Source: Bolinopsis microptera (lineage: Eukaryota > Ctenophora > Tentaculata > Lobata > Bolinopsidae). From it: a stretch of 39,186 bases of DNA. The notes beneath the pieces were generated by a model. The model was not told where the DNA came from. It saw nothing but the letters and a program-made list of their open reading frames with translations, and made no database searches. This document shows, one piece after another, positions 1-12,100 of this stretch. The translations under genes were made by a program, and so were the position numbers. Location of the stretch: the NCBI RefSeq assembly GCF_026151205.1, contig NC_087072.1:4342260-4381445 (forward strand), read 5' to 3'. Position 1 is the stretch's first letter, and every line of letters begins with the position of its first letter.

Positions 1-1269
1 TCTCAGTTCGCTTTTGATGCTTGTTCCCGTATCAGTTGATGGGTGGATTATAGGGAATATTAGGCGTTAGATCATAACTACGATCAGTATAACTAAAATT
101 GTGCACTTGTTTCACTCACATTTTATCATTCTATTAAACGTCATTTTCCTAGCCCCCTGGGACATGCTCCTCCTGAGCCAGGTTGTGATTAAAGCACAAC
201 TGGCACTTACACATGTCCACCCGCTATTCTGTGTCTTGTGTTTCGTAGAAATTACCACATATATTCAAGTAGTTTTAGCATTGTTTTTGTGGAATTTAGG
301 CAAAGGTGGAAAACAAAAGGATTTGGCTGGGATCTCAGAGTGATAAAAATATCCTAGATACTGTGTGTAACGGATTTCTGGGGTTAAGGTTTTAAAAATC
401 TTCCGTCATTTTAATTATTCGGTGGGGATGCTGCACTGGCCCGACCGTTCGTTATAAAAATTTTTATCCAAATGTGTGATTCTTTAAGGTTGACCATTCT
501 CTAGATCCGCCCACGACTAGGGAAGAAGATCAAACTCTAGGAATGTTAGCACTCTTTCCCGCTTCCTATTGTGGCGTATTAATGTAATTCTGAGGTACGG
601 TGAACATGGTTGTGTAATGTATTACAGCAACATGAGTCGCAAGCTTTACATATTCATACTGTGGCCCAGTTGAATGTTGTAGTGGTCCAGCTGCAGGTTG
701 GTAATTAATTCTTAATGTCCCAGTGTAGGCTGAGGTCTGAGCTCGCGTGCTAGTTTTTTATGATATCAGTGCATCTGGTTGGTGACCATATAATTTTTAA
801 TATATAATAAAACACGGCAACCATTCCAGCATACTCCACCTTCCATCTTGGTTCATTGTCACAACACTTTCACACTAACATTCGCACCTAAACGCAAACA
901 GTAAACTCCTTGTTTTACAGTGCTTATGGTATCAGGAACCTACATCCATTTGATCTATTGTATAATAACACCAATGTTCTTGGGCCAAATTTTTTAAAAC
1001 ATACATTACACATTCGTAACATCGTGTGGTGGTGGTGTTGGGAATAATATGACTGGCTTGCTGTTTACAACCTCCTCTATCTCTACCAAATTGATCCTCT
1101 CATTACACACTCGTTACACTTTGGACTACATGTTGTTGTATAGCACGTGCACCTTACCACTACAGTCAATTCAATCCAGCCCAAGCAAAGATATAATTCA
1201 CATTACACAATATGTCTGAGAATCAGTTGTAAAAATCACATGTTTAGATGGTTCGTTATTTGTAGGGCC
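1..1269. other. No gene seen
   Basis: AT-rich sequence with no long reading frame and no convincing exon flanked by splice sites. The short frames present (up to about 80 codons) have no recognisable domain. I see nothing else supportable here. Confidence 0.5.
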
Positions 1270-1332
1270 GGGGGGGGGGGGGGGGGGGGTGGGGGGGGGG
1301 GGGGGGGGGGGGGGTTTTTTGTTGGGGGGGGG
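1270..1332. repeat. Interrupted poly-G tract
   Basis: Runs of about 20, 24 and 9 G residues, broken by single T residues and one GTT/T6 interruption. It can form G-quadruplexes. Exact length is likely unreliable in any assembly. An apparent polyglycine reading frame across it is a by-product of the tract. Confidence 0.9.
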
Positions 1333-3662
1333 TTTGTTGTCCTTTATTAGTCTGTAGTGGTTCAGATCCTCAATTATTGTACACTGGATTGCCGCGACTA
1401 GAAATGTTTAGCAGGCGTTTCGTTTCAGCTGATTGGGGAGGCATTCTACCACTCAACTTATACAGATTTATTCTATATATGTTTGTATTGTTCTATATTG
1501 TTTCTTTAATTCTATCATTGTTCCGTCTCTCAGGTGGAAGTTGTTACACGTTTCAGCAGCTTAAGTGAGTGAGGCGGATCTGTTACAGCTGGAAAAGATG
1601 ATATAGACACGAAAGTTGAGATAGTGGTTATGTTACTTTGGATACGAGACAGGTACCTGAGTTTCAAGTGTTACCGCTTTTTGTGTGATGTTTTAATCAA
1701 ATTAGCTGGTGTGGAAAGATGAAGAAGAGGTCGATTAATAATGTTGAACGCCGCGGCTAGAAACTGGAAAAGTCCGCAATTCGCTGAACAGGAAGATAGC
1801 TTCTCAGTATAGTTAATAACTGTCCGCGGTTTTTTTTTCTGGCATTTGCAAGAAAAATGAGGAAGGGTAATATCTGGGCGGGGGGGGAGTGGGGTTGTTG
1901 GAGGGGTAGTGTAAATCATGGCCCTTTGCCCCGTGATACCCCTTTGTTAGGAAATTGTGAATCATTCTATCCTTATAATTGTGTTGTGGCTTGCTTCTAT
2001 CGGATTACTTATTATATCTCCTTGTTGCGAATATCGTGATTATTTATTGAATGTACCAAACTGTGACAATATCATGTTCTCTGCTCACTGTTATAGAACA
2101 CTTGTAAACGTAAATTATTAATTAAATTTTAATAAATAATTTGCAATTATTGCACAAACTTTCCTCCAGCTGTGTACACAACGCAACAAGACCTAAATTA
2201 GTACAGAAATTATTACACTTTATCGGAAGCACCAGCCTCCTAATTAATTCATTAGTGCCGAGAAAGAACAGAAAATTAATTTATTACACTTTTATTGGAA
2301 AAGGGCGCCCCCCAGCTCCCTCTAACATTAATGATGGACACTCTTTTTTTTTACATCGCGCGGCGGGGAAAGAAAAAAAAAAAATTAAGAAAGAGAAAAG
2401 ATGAAAAAGAAAACAGCTGTGTTGGCACAAACTCTTCTTTTCCGATGGTGTTTTACAATTAGCTGATTGATGCGTCCCTAGTACGATGGTTAGGTTAGAT
2501 AGCTTAATGGAAGCCACGCGCACGCCCATCTTTCTTTGTGTTGGCATTATCACGTACTAATGGGTTTTTTTTCGTTTAAACTGAGAGTTTAAACGATCTT
2601 CACTTGAGCGCTTACACTTGCTGCACTACTCTGCTTGCATTTTACACTGCCTGCATTAACACTGCTCTGCCATCATTAACACTGCTGCCCATATCATCCA
2701 TTACAACTGCTGCATCATTACACTGCTGCCAAAAATTCAAAAGCTTTTTAAATCATCTGTGGTTTGTGTGTGGTTTTTTAATTTTTTGTTTGTTAAACTT
2801 CAATCGCGCTAAAACATTAGTGTTATTCTTTTTCTACGATTCCATATTAATTTAATATCATGTGTTTATAATATGCCTTTGTGAAAATATTTATAACTTA
2901 ACGTCAATATTCTACCCAGGCACACGGAATGCGTTGCAGAGAAGTTGGCAGCAGTATCCAGAGGAAAAACTATTACAAGACACTAAAAAAGAAATCACAT
3001 TGATACTTCTGGAGGTTGGTGCCTGCTGTCTTACAGAGCAACACTCAAGCCCTGCAATTTTTTTAATTTATTGCCGGAACCCTTGGGCCTGTTTTGCAGT
3101 GCCCATAACACACAAATGACAACCCCCCCCCTAATTTTTAAATACAACTTTCATCAACCCCAAAGATAATTTTTTTTTTTTTAACGGCCACCCTTCACCC
3201 GACATTTAACGCCGTATTTTTTTTTTTTTTTAGTGTAGAAATGTATTTTCGTTGTTTTTGTTGTTTTGTATCGTATTTTATTTGTATTGATTGAAAATCT
3301 CCTGAATTAATTAGAGTTCCCCGAGAGTTTTGAGTAGGTGTTTTTGCGGGGACGCGTTATGTTTAATGTTTTATGTGGATATATGCTGTGGGGGGTGCTT
3401 ATGCTACCGATACCATCTGGAATGTGTTTTATGTTTTAATCAATCATGGGGGGTTATATCTAGGAGAATTGTTTTTCCTCTGGTTTATTCTTTTATATTT
3501 ATAATTGTTGATAATATTTTTGTTCAGATCGGTGTTTTATATTGTGGGGAAATTCACATTTTTTTTCCCAGGTCACTAACAAGGGCTTGCTTTAAACCAA
3601 ACCGGCGGGGTTTATATTCCGCGTAAGGGAGTTTCGTTCTCATATTACGTAATCAGCTGAGA
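1333..3662. other. No gene seen; AT-rich with short homopolymers
   Basis: No supportable coding region. T and A runs of 10-15 bases occur around 3120-3235. A degenerate short tandem repeat inside this stretch is listed separately. Confidence 0.45.
2613..2732. repeat. Degenerate CATTAACACTGCTG tandem repeat
   Basis: The words CACTGCTG, GCTGCA and CATTAACACTG recur at irregular spacing of roughly 14-20 bases across about 120 bases. This looks like a decayed minisatellite. No function is indicated. Confidence 0.55.
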
Positions 3663-4087
3663 GGGGGGGGGGGGGGGGGGGGGTTTCCCAATAATTAAAT
3701 ACGCTAATGTTTTATAAATTTTTTTGTGACACCAATTAGTAGCTATGTGTTTTGATATCTTTATAAGTTTTTAAAATTATATTGGTTTTTTTGTAAAATT
3801 GATTTACGGAGGGTGGGGCGGGGGTGGTTTATGGTTAAATTTTTAAATTAATAAAAAAAAAAAAAATAATATGTATTTAAAAATAATTTTTAATTAAAGG
3901 GGGGGGGGGGGGTAAGTTTAAATTTTATTAGTTTTTTTATAAATGTTAAAATAAAAAAAAAATTAAAAAATTAATAAATAAAATTTATTTTAAGTTTTAA
4001 AAAAATGAAAAAAAAATTGAATTTAATTTTAAAAAGGTATACATGTAATTATAACTTATTAAAATGTTCCAAAAAAAAAAAAAAAAA
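3663..4087. repeat. Low-complexity block with poly-G and A/T runs
   Basis: A 21-G run (3663-3683) and a 14-G run (3899-3912) lie in very AT-rich sequence that also holds A runs up to about 17 bases. There is no coding signal. The block is probably slippage-prone. Confidence 0.8.
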
Positions 4088-6289
4088 TAATTACGTATAA
4101 CTATGTGAACGACCCCCCCTCTAAGAATAAATAACCATAAAGTACCAGACGGAAACAATTGGTGGTTTGCTGGGTTCTTTTGTCAGGAAGTTGTTTGTTC
4201 GTGCCAACTACTTAATTAAACTCTCTGGCACAGTTTCTCTCTGAATTGCTGTTTGGGACGCGATTACAATTATTATGAGGAACTGCACGACGACCTTTTT
4301 TTTCTGGCGCAAAGCTACGCGCGCGTTCGTCCGTCGCTCTCGGCGTTCGTATTTATTTACATGCACAGCCCTCTCTTATCATGTCAACTCATAATATATA
4401 ATAATATATTAGGCGGATTTTTTCTGCGATGTTTAATGTTCTAATCAGATAGGATCACCCTTGGATTGGACGCGATGTTTTTTTTTGGTTAACCCTTCGA
4501 TTCATTGCTTTTTGAGAAGCAGCACCAGAAGCACGATTCTTTGTCGATATCCGAAAAGCAAAGGGGAGGAATGCTAGATTGCGCGGCGCGGCGAGAAGGG
4601 GCGGATAAGTCCTCAAAGATCACCATTCACCCCTTCGATTTAATCCTATTTAACGGGGTGAGAAATGTGGTGATGGAAATCCGCACATTTATCCTAGTGC
4701 GTTTTGATTTGAAGGTTGATAACCTACCAAGGCGCGCGCCGAGTCGGGAACTAGCGGATAGCTCGGTCGGCGGTCTTCAGTCTTCATGTCTGACTCTAAA
4801 TAATACCCAAAAGGATATAATTTGAAACGTTGTGTTGGTGTAATAATGAATGCAAACAAATAATAATTGTATCACTACTATGTTTACAATATTATATAAA
4901 TATTATACGTTAAAATTAAAAGATGTTATCGTTTCTTTCAAATAAAAAGTTTCATGGATGTTGTTGTGAACATGATTTAAATTATTTTTTTATTTTTATT
5001 TAAAAAATGGCAAACATTATTTTATACAGCCTCAAGCACCAGTTTGCCTCTTCATCAAATCTTTTATATTACAATTTGACCCAATTGACATTACTCAATA
5101 TTTCCTAAACCGATAAATAAATAACAACCAATTTCTTTTTAATGGGCTTATAACTTTTTTTGGGAGGGGGAAAAAACCAAAACAGAATAATATATAACAA
5201 TTATATTTTTACAACAATGTCTATTCTCGACCCAGATTTTATTTGAACAACCATTAATTGAGTCCGTTTTGGGGGACTCATAATTAGCCCTAGCTTTGAT
5301 ACAAAAGCATGCGAAACCTCCACCCAATCGCCCTCCAAAGTCGCTCTTCTCTTTCACAACCTTTGTCAACTGAATTGACAGAGAAGAATGACAGAAGATT
5401 CTGGTTTGCCTTAATACACAGGAGGATGAGAAGAAAGCGAGGGAGGAGAACCAGCCTTATTTTTATAACTTAAATAAATGTTTGATTCACGATTGTCAAT
5501 CCTTTCGCCAAAATTTCGCCCGAATTTGTGGGTTTTGCGAGAGGAGGAAAAGTAGAAAGAAGCAATAAGGTTGGATGAAGATGCGCGGCGCGGCCCACCA
5601 CGTGGTGCATTTCCATCGCCGCCGCTACAATTAACGGGTGATTATACTCGTTTAAAATATTGTTTCCATATTATTGGAACCGTCGACGAGTACAACTCGT
5701 ACATATATTTTAAGATCTACATTTAGAGATTAATTTCAGGATTCTTTTATTTAATTGATGATGTGACATGGGTTTTTTTATGGAATTTGTCGAGCTTTTT
5801 CTCCTCTCTGTACAGTGAAGAGGGTTCTCTGAAGGATGGTGGTTATATGACGAAAGGTTATCTGTTGAGGTTGTGGTTTGTGGTTGCTGTTGCTTCGGGG
5901 ACAGGAGAAGTGTGGGTTTGGCCGTGAGATCCGGGACTTATTCTGCTCGTGATCTTTGGCCAAAATCATTCTCTGCCGAGGGACTTAGTTTTCCACGTTG
6001 ATTCGGGTGGGAATGGTTTAGAAGGGGGACAATAAATGAATTTAAGGCTGGGTGTTCGAAGTAGTTAATGCTTAATGAGCTACTCTTTGTCCCGCTGATG
6101 TTACTTGCTGAAGACACCATGATGATTCGTCCTAGCTGTGACCCACACCAATTCTCTCTTCCTTATGTTATTGATTCCGATCTGTAATTAAACCAGCGTT
6201 ATAATAGATTACTACAAGGGTCCCTCGGTCCCTTTCGATCGCGCGACGATCTGAATTTCTAACAAGCTTACGTGTTCACGAAGCGTGCG
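4088..6289. other. No recognised gene
   Basis: A 106-codon frame at 4505-4825 (+) is the longest, but it has no recognisable domain and no splice context, so it is not called. The GC-rich word GCGCGGCGCGGC occurs near 4589 and 5584 and also in the dispersed repeat at 11.17 kb. A perfect 12-base palindrome, CACCACGTGGTG, lies at 5596-5607; its core CACGTG is an E-box. Confidence 0.4.
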
Positions 6290-6321
<32 letters not shown>

Positions 6322-6339
6322 AAAAAAAAAGAAGCAAGG

Positions 6340-6374
<35 letters not shown>

Positions 6375-6381
6375 AAAAAAA
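6290..6381 (+). repeat. Poly-A tract with G interruptions
   Basis: About 92 bases of A with scattered single G residues. It could be the tail of an old retroposed copy or simply an expanded A tract; no target-site duplication was recognised. The lysine-rich and phenylalanine-rich frames across it are not genes. Confidence 0.85.
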
Positions 6382-7958
6382 TAAGATGATAACTGTTACG
6401 ATTCCACCTGTCCGCAAGCATCGAGAGATCCGACCAAAGGCTCGAGATCTGAACCATGGCAGGCCTCTCCACAAGCATCAGAAGGTCACGGGAGATTCTG
6501 AGTCAAAGTTAACCTGAGCCCACGTACCAGCGTTGCTAATGGTGACGTTTCTATCAGCTTGGAGTATATGAAACAGTTTAGCAGTAGAACTATAAGATGC
6601 CCCATCAAGATCCGTATCTAATCTATCTTAACAAGGCTAACTTTTTCATTGGCTTCCTTCATAGACGGGACCCTTTATACAGAATGCCAGAGAACACAGT
6701 TTCCATTTTTTACTGAATTGGAAACCAAAACTCTATGGGGAAGAAGAGACTGATAGAGGACGACTCCGTTAGGTTGGTTAAACGCTGGATGGCCGGGTGT
6801 TTCTCTGAGGAATGCGGCTCTGACATTGACAGGGTGTCGATTACATCAGCAGAGCGACGAGAGAGACGCAGTTTTAATACAGAGTTTATGTTCTTTCTTT
6901 TTTAAAAACGAGTGGCATGAGGAACCTGCTACACCGTAGAAGAAAAGAATAGGATAAGATGTGTGTGTGTGATTGCAGGCCACTCCAAACAACTCGGAGG
7001 AGACCTCTTCAATCTTCATTTGTATAGCATGTATGTATTTAATATTTTACCGGGGGGTTGTGAGCACGGGCTTCAATGCTCATCTAAAATACAGTGGTTT
7101 TCCATGACTTTACTGGGCCGCGCTCAGCCTGGTCATTCGCCCCCAAATCATTCCGGGCCAACAATTCTATATGTTTATAAGAACCATAATAGCCTAGGGT
7201 CCTCATGTTAAGTCACAATGGTCTATCCTATAGTGAATAGTGGATTAATGACCACAGTCTTTTGTTATTCACGTTGGTGGACACCCACGGTCCGTTTTTC
7301 CTTTAGCGTCCCTGACGCCGATACCAGGGGGAAGCGCGCACGTTCGTGCGCGGCGGGTTCATACAAAGTTTATGACTCCAAAGTTCCCGCGAAGCAAGAG
7401 AAGGGGAGAGACCTGAAAATCCGATCGTTGGGTTCAGTTGTCGTAACTTTCCAATTTGGTTGCAGTTGTGTGATTATTATGAACTGGGGTTCAGTAGTTG
7501 TTCGCGTTTTGGGATTTTTTTTTTTGTTTTTGATTTTTTTTTATTTACGTCTGATATTGGTCACCCAAATTTTAGCCTGATGGTGCCTGTTAACTGCTGT
7601 GGTGGAACTCGGCTTCACATTGGGGTTTCAGTTGTTTCGGTCACCCTTCTGAAAATACCTTGATCTCTTTACTGTTTCGAGGGTTAGTGTATAAAGGTGG
7701 GTCAGGTAAGAGGACTCAACGCAGCTTTTTTATTCTTTTTATTGGTTAATGTACTTGCAGTCGTGATTTCACAGGTATGTATAAGTATTAATTAAATATA
7801 AAGCATACATACACCTTCATCAAGTGTTTAAGTTAGATAAGCATAGAAAAGAATAGATTTGCAAAATCCATCCTGTTTATATATAACCTCTCTAGTACAA
7901 TATTTTTAGATATAGCTATTATTTAAGAACTGTTTTGTTAACAATTTTAACTTTTCAG
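6382..7958. other. No recognised gene
   Basis: Reading frames up to 120 codons (7218-7580) contain long T/F-rich stretches and no domain. A GC-rich hairpin, CGCGCACG-TT-CGTGCGCG, sits at about 7334-7351 with an 8-bp stem. No other structure was seen. Confidence 0.4.
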
Positions 7959-8173
7959 ACCGTACATATACAGCTGAAGTAGAGTTCGAACATCGGCAAC
8001 TTCTCCGTCGTGTAGGGCCATCCAATCATTATCAAGGTTCTCCAGAAGCACTCATAGTCCGGCAATCTAGCCGTTTCTCGTGGGTGTTAGAAGTTGAAAG
8101 TAGATTGAGTCCGCGGGGCGGCAGGAAGCGCGGGGGGGACTCCGAGGCGGGACTCCCCTCGGCGGGTGCTTGT
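7959..8173 (+). other. Exon-like open segment, unrecognised
   Basis: A pyrimidine-rich run ending in TTTTCAG (acceptor-like) is followed by a frame open for about 71 codons to the TAG at 8174-8176. Its amino-acid composition is mixed and non-repetitive, with motifs such as EVEFEHRQLLRR. The frame has no ATG and no clear donor, and one minus-strand frame over 7945-8055 is also open. I do not recognise a family. It may be a stray exon, a mobile-element piece or chance. Confidence 0.2.
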
Positions 8174-8560
8174 TAGCTCCGCCAAATGTATTTCGTTGGA
8201 CTCGGAATACATTTTGGCGGACTCCGAAGCTGAAGCCGAGCCGGACTCCTCGAGCGGAACTTTTTATTTAATAACGTCCGGCCGGCGCGGACTCCGAGCG
8301 GCTCCCGCAGGCGGGGCTATTCGGCGGAGATGTTGTCCGCCGCGGACCCCACCCCCTCTCCCCCTCCCCCCCCCCTAAGCCACTAGGCGGACTCCGTGGT
8401 CCGCTTGGCGGATTCCGGCAGGAAGTGGTCGGCGGACTCCGGTGGACCCGTCCGCCGGACTTTGCATCCGGCGGAGGTCCGGCGGAGGAGCTTGGGGAGT
8501 CCACTGGGCTCGGCCGGACTCCTTCTCGGAAGGGCCGCCGGCTTTCCAAACAGAAGTCCA
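8104..8560. repeat. GC-rich island of GGACTCCG motifs
   Basis: About 450 bases of strongly GC-rich sequence stand out sharply from AT-rich surroundings. GGACTCC-like words (GGCGGACTCCG, CCGGACTCC, GGGACTCC and variants) occur roughly a dozen times at irregular spacing. CGGACTCCG is almost self-complementary, so neighbouring copies can pair. One long imperfect hairpin at about 8177-8222 pairs GCCAAATGTATT with AATACATTTTGGC. Frames on both strands stay open because of composition; I do not call a gene. Confidence 0.7.
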
Positions 8561-9381
8561 TGACACTTCCGAACTTCGACTTCCGACCCTCGGCTACTCC
8601 ACTCCCCCCCTCTCTCTAATTTTGTTCACGTGACATAAACATTACACATAGCATTTTTTTGCGAATTATTTTGGGGTTTCTCAGAATATTTGGAAAAAAA
8701 AAAGGTCGCTAGTGATAACCTTTAACCATTACCTCACAATGTCAATAGTGTACAACTTAGTCCTAACCTTGACCATATATGTATAATTTATAAACGTTGC
8801 CCTAACCCTCCACCCCAAAACCGTCAGCCAGCGAAAATATTTAATGTCATTTGACTGGTCACTGTGAACTTCCCTCCCCTCTTTACAACAATTTTTTGTC
8901 TAATTCTCCTATAGGGGGAAAGCGGGAAAGCGTTTTTTAAGTTTTTTTTTTTACCCTTATACACGTTATTGTGGCGTTTTTTTTCATTCCATTCGGCGGG
9001 GATCTCAGCAAGCAAAAAAAAAAAAAAAAAAAAAAAAAATGCGCGTGCCATCACAACAAGACGACCGCCCCGCCAGCACTTTTCAACGCCTCTTCGAAGC
9101 CTCCGATTTCGTTCCTGTGGACGAAAGGGGTAGAAAGCAGAAAGGAAAGGTAGAGGAGTGTAAGAATAGGACGAAGCCTGAGGTCCCACTCCGACTCAGG
9201 TGACATCGACCAACGATTTATTGACAAATTTCTTCCCAGAGATTATTTGTTTGACATCAAATTAAAAAGGGGTCAAAATGTTTTTTTAAACTAAAATCTT
9301 ATTTAATGTTTGATTGATTTAATTATTTTGACGACATCGTCCTTTCTATTTTTTTGGCACCAGCGCGAGCGCATGGGAAAT
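8561..9381. other. No gene seen; 26-base poly-A inside
   Basis: Non-coding AT-rich stretch containing a pure A run at 9014-9039. A frame across 8824-9189 on the minus strand is driven by the poly-T complement and short filler and is not credible. Confidence 0.45.
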
Positions 9382-9429
9382 AAAAAAAAAAAAAAAAAAA
9401 AAAAAAGGAAAAAAAAAAAAAAAAAAAGA

Positions 9430-9472
<43 letters not shown>

Positions 9473-9561
9473 AAAAAGAAAAAAAAAAAGAAAGAAAAAA
9501 AAAAGAAAAAAAAAAATAAAAAGGAAAAAAAAAAGAAAAAAAACAATAATAAAAAAAGAAA

Positions 9562-9608
<47 letters not shown>

Positions 9609-9613
9609 AAAAA
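9382..9613 (+). repeat. Long A-rich tract
   Basis: About 232 bases of A interrupted by single G residues and a few C or T residues. The polylysine and polyphenylalanine frames here are not genes. Possible origins are an expanded retroposon tail or repeated slippage. Confidence 0.9.
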
Positions 9614-9934
9614 GGACCCGCGTAGCTAGTACAAGATAGTTGATACATTTTACCTCATCCATTAAGGAACGCGGCGCTGGGGCTGGGTATAAGAAGAAGA
9701 AACTAGCAGAGTTGGGGGAGTCGGCGCCCCCTCTTTAAATTTTTTAAAGAAAATAAAAAAACAAGAGATTTTTAAAAGAAGGGGGAGAGGGAAAAAAGAA
9801 GAAAATCGCTCGCCCCAAATTTGTTGGGCCAGGACGATGTCTAGCCTGGGGCGTGGGCCAGAGCTCATTGCAGCCGGCGCTTCTCGCAACGAGCTTCGTT
9901 TTGTTCGTCGACGTTTGCGACAACACGAGCAACG

Positions 9935-9999
<65 letters not shown>
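9935..9999 (+). repeat. Pure poly-A run of 65 bases
   Basis: Uninterrupted A run following the sequence GACAACACGAGCAACG. It is compatible with a retroposon tail, but the sequence upstream is not recognised and no flanking duplication was seen. Confidence 0.85.
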
Positions 10000-10002
<3 letters not shown>

Positions 10003-10569
10003 TGGTGTGCGTTCGGGTTGGGACATCCTTAAAAACGGGTTGAAATACGCGTAATAAAAATTAAATAAATAATTATTATTATTAAATTTCGATCGCTGAC
10101 GTACAGCGAGCAGCACCAGCTGGCTGAGTGGCGTCAGCTAGTATGATTTCATCCTACAAGGCACATCGCGTTCACCTAGCTAACCAGGTCATTTCCCGCC
10201 TCCGGCGGTCGCGCGCTACCTGCAAGCGCAGAGGGCTATAGTTAGAGCAACACATCGCGCCACAAGCTAAATATTTATCAACATCTTGACCAGCTACGCG
10301 GTCCTTTTCCGCATGCGCTCGCGCTGTGCTCAAAAATTGACGTCGTCAATCAATCAACATTAAGATTTTAGTTTTACATTTGACCTTTATGTCAAAAAAT
10401 CTCTGAATTTCAATCGGTGGTCGATGTTACCTGAGGACCTCAGGCTTCGTCCTTACTTCGTCACAGGACGATCGCGATCGGAGCTCGAAGAGCGTAAAGA
10501 GTGCTGGCGTCGTCCTGTGATGGTCGACGTATTTTTGCTTGCTGGGATCCGGCCGAATGACGCCACATG
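10000..10569. other. No gene seen
   Basis: A TGGCTGAGTGGC word near 10125 resembles a pol III A box, but no B box follows at a suitable distance, so no tRNA or SINE is called. TTGACGTCGTCAATCAATCA (from 10326) is a partial match to the end of the dispersed repeat described at 10.57, 11.08 and 26.20 kb. Confidence 0.4.
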
Positions 10570-10672
10570 TTGTAGCGCGATGCACTACTGGGTCGCGCGC
10601 GCATCAAATAATGCTTTCTCGCAACCACGTATGCAGATCGGCGAGATGCGAAAGATTGACATCATGAATCAA
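10570..10672 (+). repeat. Dispersed repeat, copy A
   Basis: It begins TTGTAGCGCGATGC, continues through ACTACTGGGTCGCGC and GATCGGCGAGATGCG, and ends near ATTGACATCATGAATC. Order and orientation match the copy at 26202-26320, with an internal deletion of the second ACTGTGCCGCGCC block. An additional inverted partial copy (CGATGTCAAT, GCAGCTCGG) follows at about 10701-10735. Probably a short non-autonomous element; no coding capacity. Confidence 0.65.
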
Positions 10673-10740
10673 CGCCACATGCAACGTGTAGGGTTGATTC
10701 ACGATGTCAATCCTTCGCAGCTCGGTGAGGCACTATGGAA

Positions 10741-10826
10741 GCGCATGTGTGTCAAAAAAATAATGATACACATGCGCTTCCTAGGTAGCGTATGTGTGTC
10801 AAAAATTTTTTTGATACACATGCGCT
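10741..10826. repeat. Two tandem hairpins
   Basis: Stem 1 pairs 10741-10754 with 10764-10777 (GCGCATGTGTGTCA with TGATACACATGCGC, one mismatch). Stem 2 pairs 10787-10805 with 10806-10826 (AGCGTATGTGTGTC plus A-run with T-run plus GATACACATGCGCT). Both share the same stem sequence, so the whole block is also a direct duplication. Single arms can additionally pair across hairpins. A lone CATGTGTGTCA arm lies at about 10859. Confidence 0.8.
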
Positions 10827-11082
10827 AGTAGGTTTATCATGTAAATCATTATGTGGCCCATGTGTGTCATTTTTGTAAAATTGCTGTAAAATCTCTATTC
10901 AATATTCTAATCGCTATCTTGATCTATTTATATATGTATTTTATCCTTATCTCTATTTTATCTTTAAACTCCTCTCCGCCGATCGCCTCCTGTGTGAACG
11001 AGCGCGCCTGCACGCTGCAGTGGCGCGAAAGCACATGGTTAGGTTAAAGCGCGTGTACTGTTGCTGCACAGGCTATAATGTT

Positions 11083-11213
11083 AACTGACGATGTCAATTC
11101 ATCGCAGCTCGGCAAGGCACAGTAGCACATTCACCGAATTAGCGTTGCAAGAAGAATAATCAATAATTGAATGCGCGGCGCGGCACAGTAGCGCATCGTG
11201 CTACAAGCTATAA
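11083..11213 (-). repeat. Dispersed repeat, copy B
   Basis: Reverse-complement copy of the element at 26202-26320. Read on the minus strand it runs TTGTAGCACGATGCGCTA, CTGTGCCGCGCCGCGC, then a spacer, then a second CTACTGTGCCTTGCCGAGC and GAATTGACATCGTCAG. The element thus contains two direct CTACTGTGCC blocks about 50 bases or more apart. Confidence 0.7.
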
Positions 11214-12100
11214 TATTTATAAACATACTCATTGGAGAATGGAGCTATGGAGGAATGAAGCTGCCTGCTGCGCGTAGCATGACAGCTACCAAGAATTGCA
11301 TAATGCATATTGAAGCGTGTACGCCGACGCATGACAGGCAAGCTCCTGTGTCCTGGTTTCGTGCGCGAAGATCGAAATGCAATTATTCGTGTATCAAGCC
11401 AACTGCCAAGTGCCAACAATTATGTGTTTATTGTTAGAAATGATAATGGACTAACCCGTTTCGGGATACTTCGTAGCAACTAGCAAGCTTGCCGCGCATC
11501 GATCTAATAATGCTTCTCGTTGTAAGGCCACCTTGTTTGTCGTTAGATATAGGCAAAATGCACCCAGCACCCCTGTTGCCTGTGCCCTGCGGACCTCGCT
11601 GAGCTGCTATGCAAAGCGAAAAAGCAAAGACTCAATGGATGGTTATATTAGTGGTTACCCATACCGTGATGGGTGCTACATGCCTAGCATGAAATATTTA
11701 CTTACTTACTTGCACTTAATTTTTGTATTATATGTTCATAATCATATAAATTCGGCGGAATGACAGGCTTGAGGCTGATCGTGGCCCAGTAAACTTCGCA
11801 TCGAAAAATCCAAACGAGTAACATCCGTCAACTAATAGTTATATGTAATAATTGAAAACAAACTTTGCTTGTTTACCTGAAATTAGAATTTTATACAATT
11901 AATGTAAGATTGAAGTCGTGTTTTTACCAATTTCCCTACACCATCCGGTAAATTAATTACTGTTGTGAATTGTAATATTATGCAATATAATGATTATTAA
12001 CCATTTCTATCCTTAGCCTAGGATTCAAGTCCAAGTTATAACAAGTGTATCAATTCTCTGAAGAACTCACGAATTATAGATAGAATATCAAATCATAACA
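11214..12100. other. Spacer and probable 5' non-coding part of the Gypsy element
   Basis: No gene is supported; frames of up to 79 codons are unremarkable. This interval should contain the 5' LTR and leader of the retrotransposon that starts coding at 12101. By eye I found no direct match to the sequence after 17225, so the LTR is missing, too diverged or outside what I can see. Confidence 0.4.

Noticed and set aside
4505-4825. 106-codon frame
   Set aside because: No recognised domain, splice sites or homologous feel.
6212-6517. Lysine-rich or phenylalanine-rich proteins
   Set aside because: Direct translation of an A-rich tract; the same applies at 8824-9189, 9303-9662 and 9837-10116.
8166-8633. 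Overlapping Pro/Arg-rich frames in the GC island
   Set aside because: Open on both strands in multiple frames because of GC composition; no recognised domain.
10120-10200. tRNA gene or tRNA-derived SINE
   Set aside because: A-box-like TGGCTGAGTGGC only; no B box and no cloverleaf.
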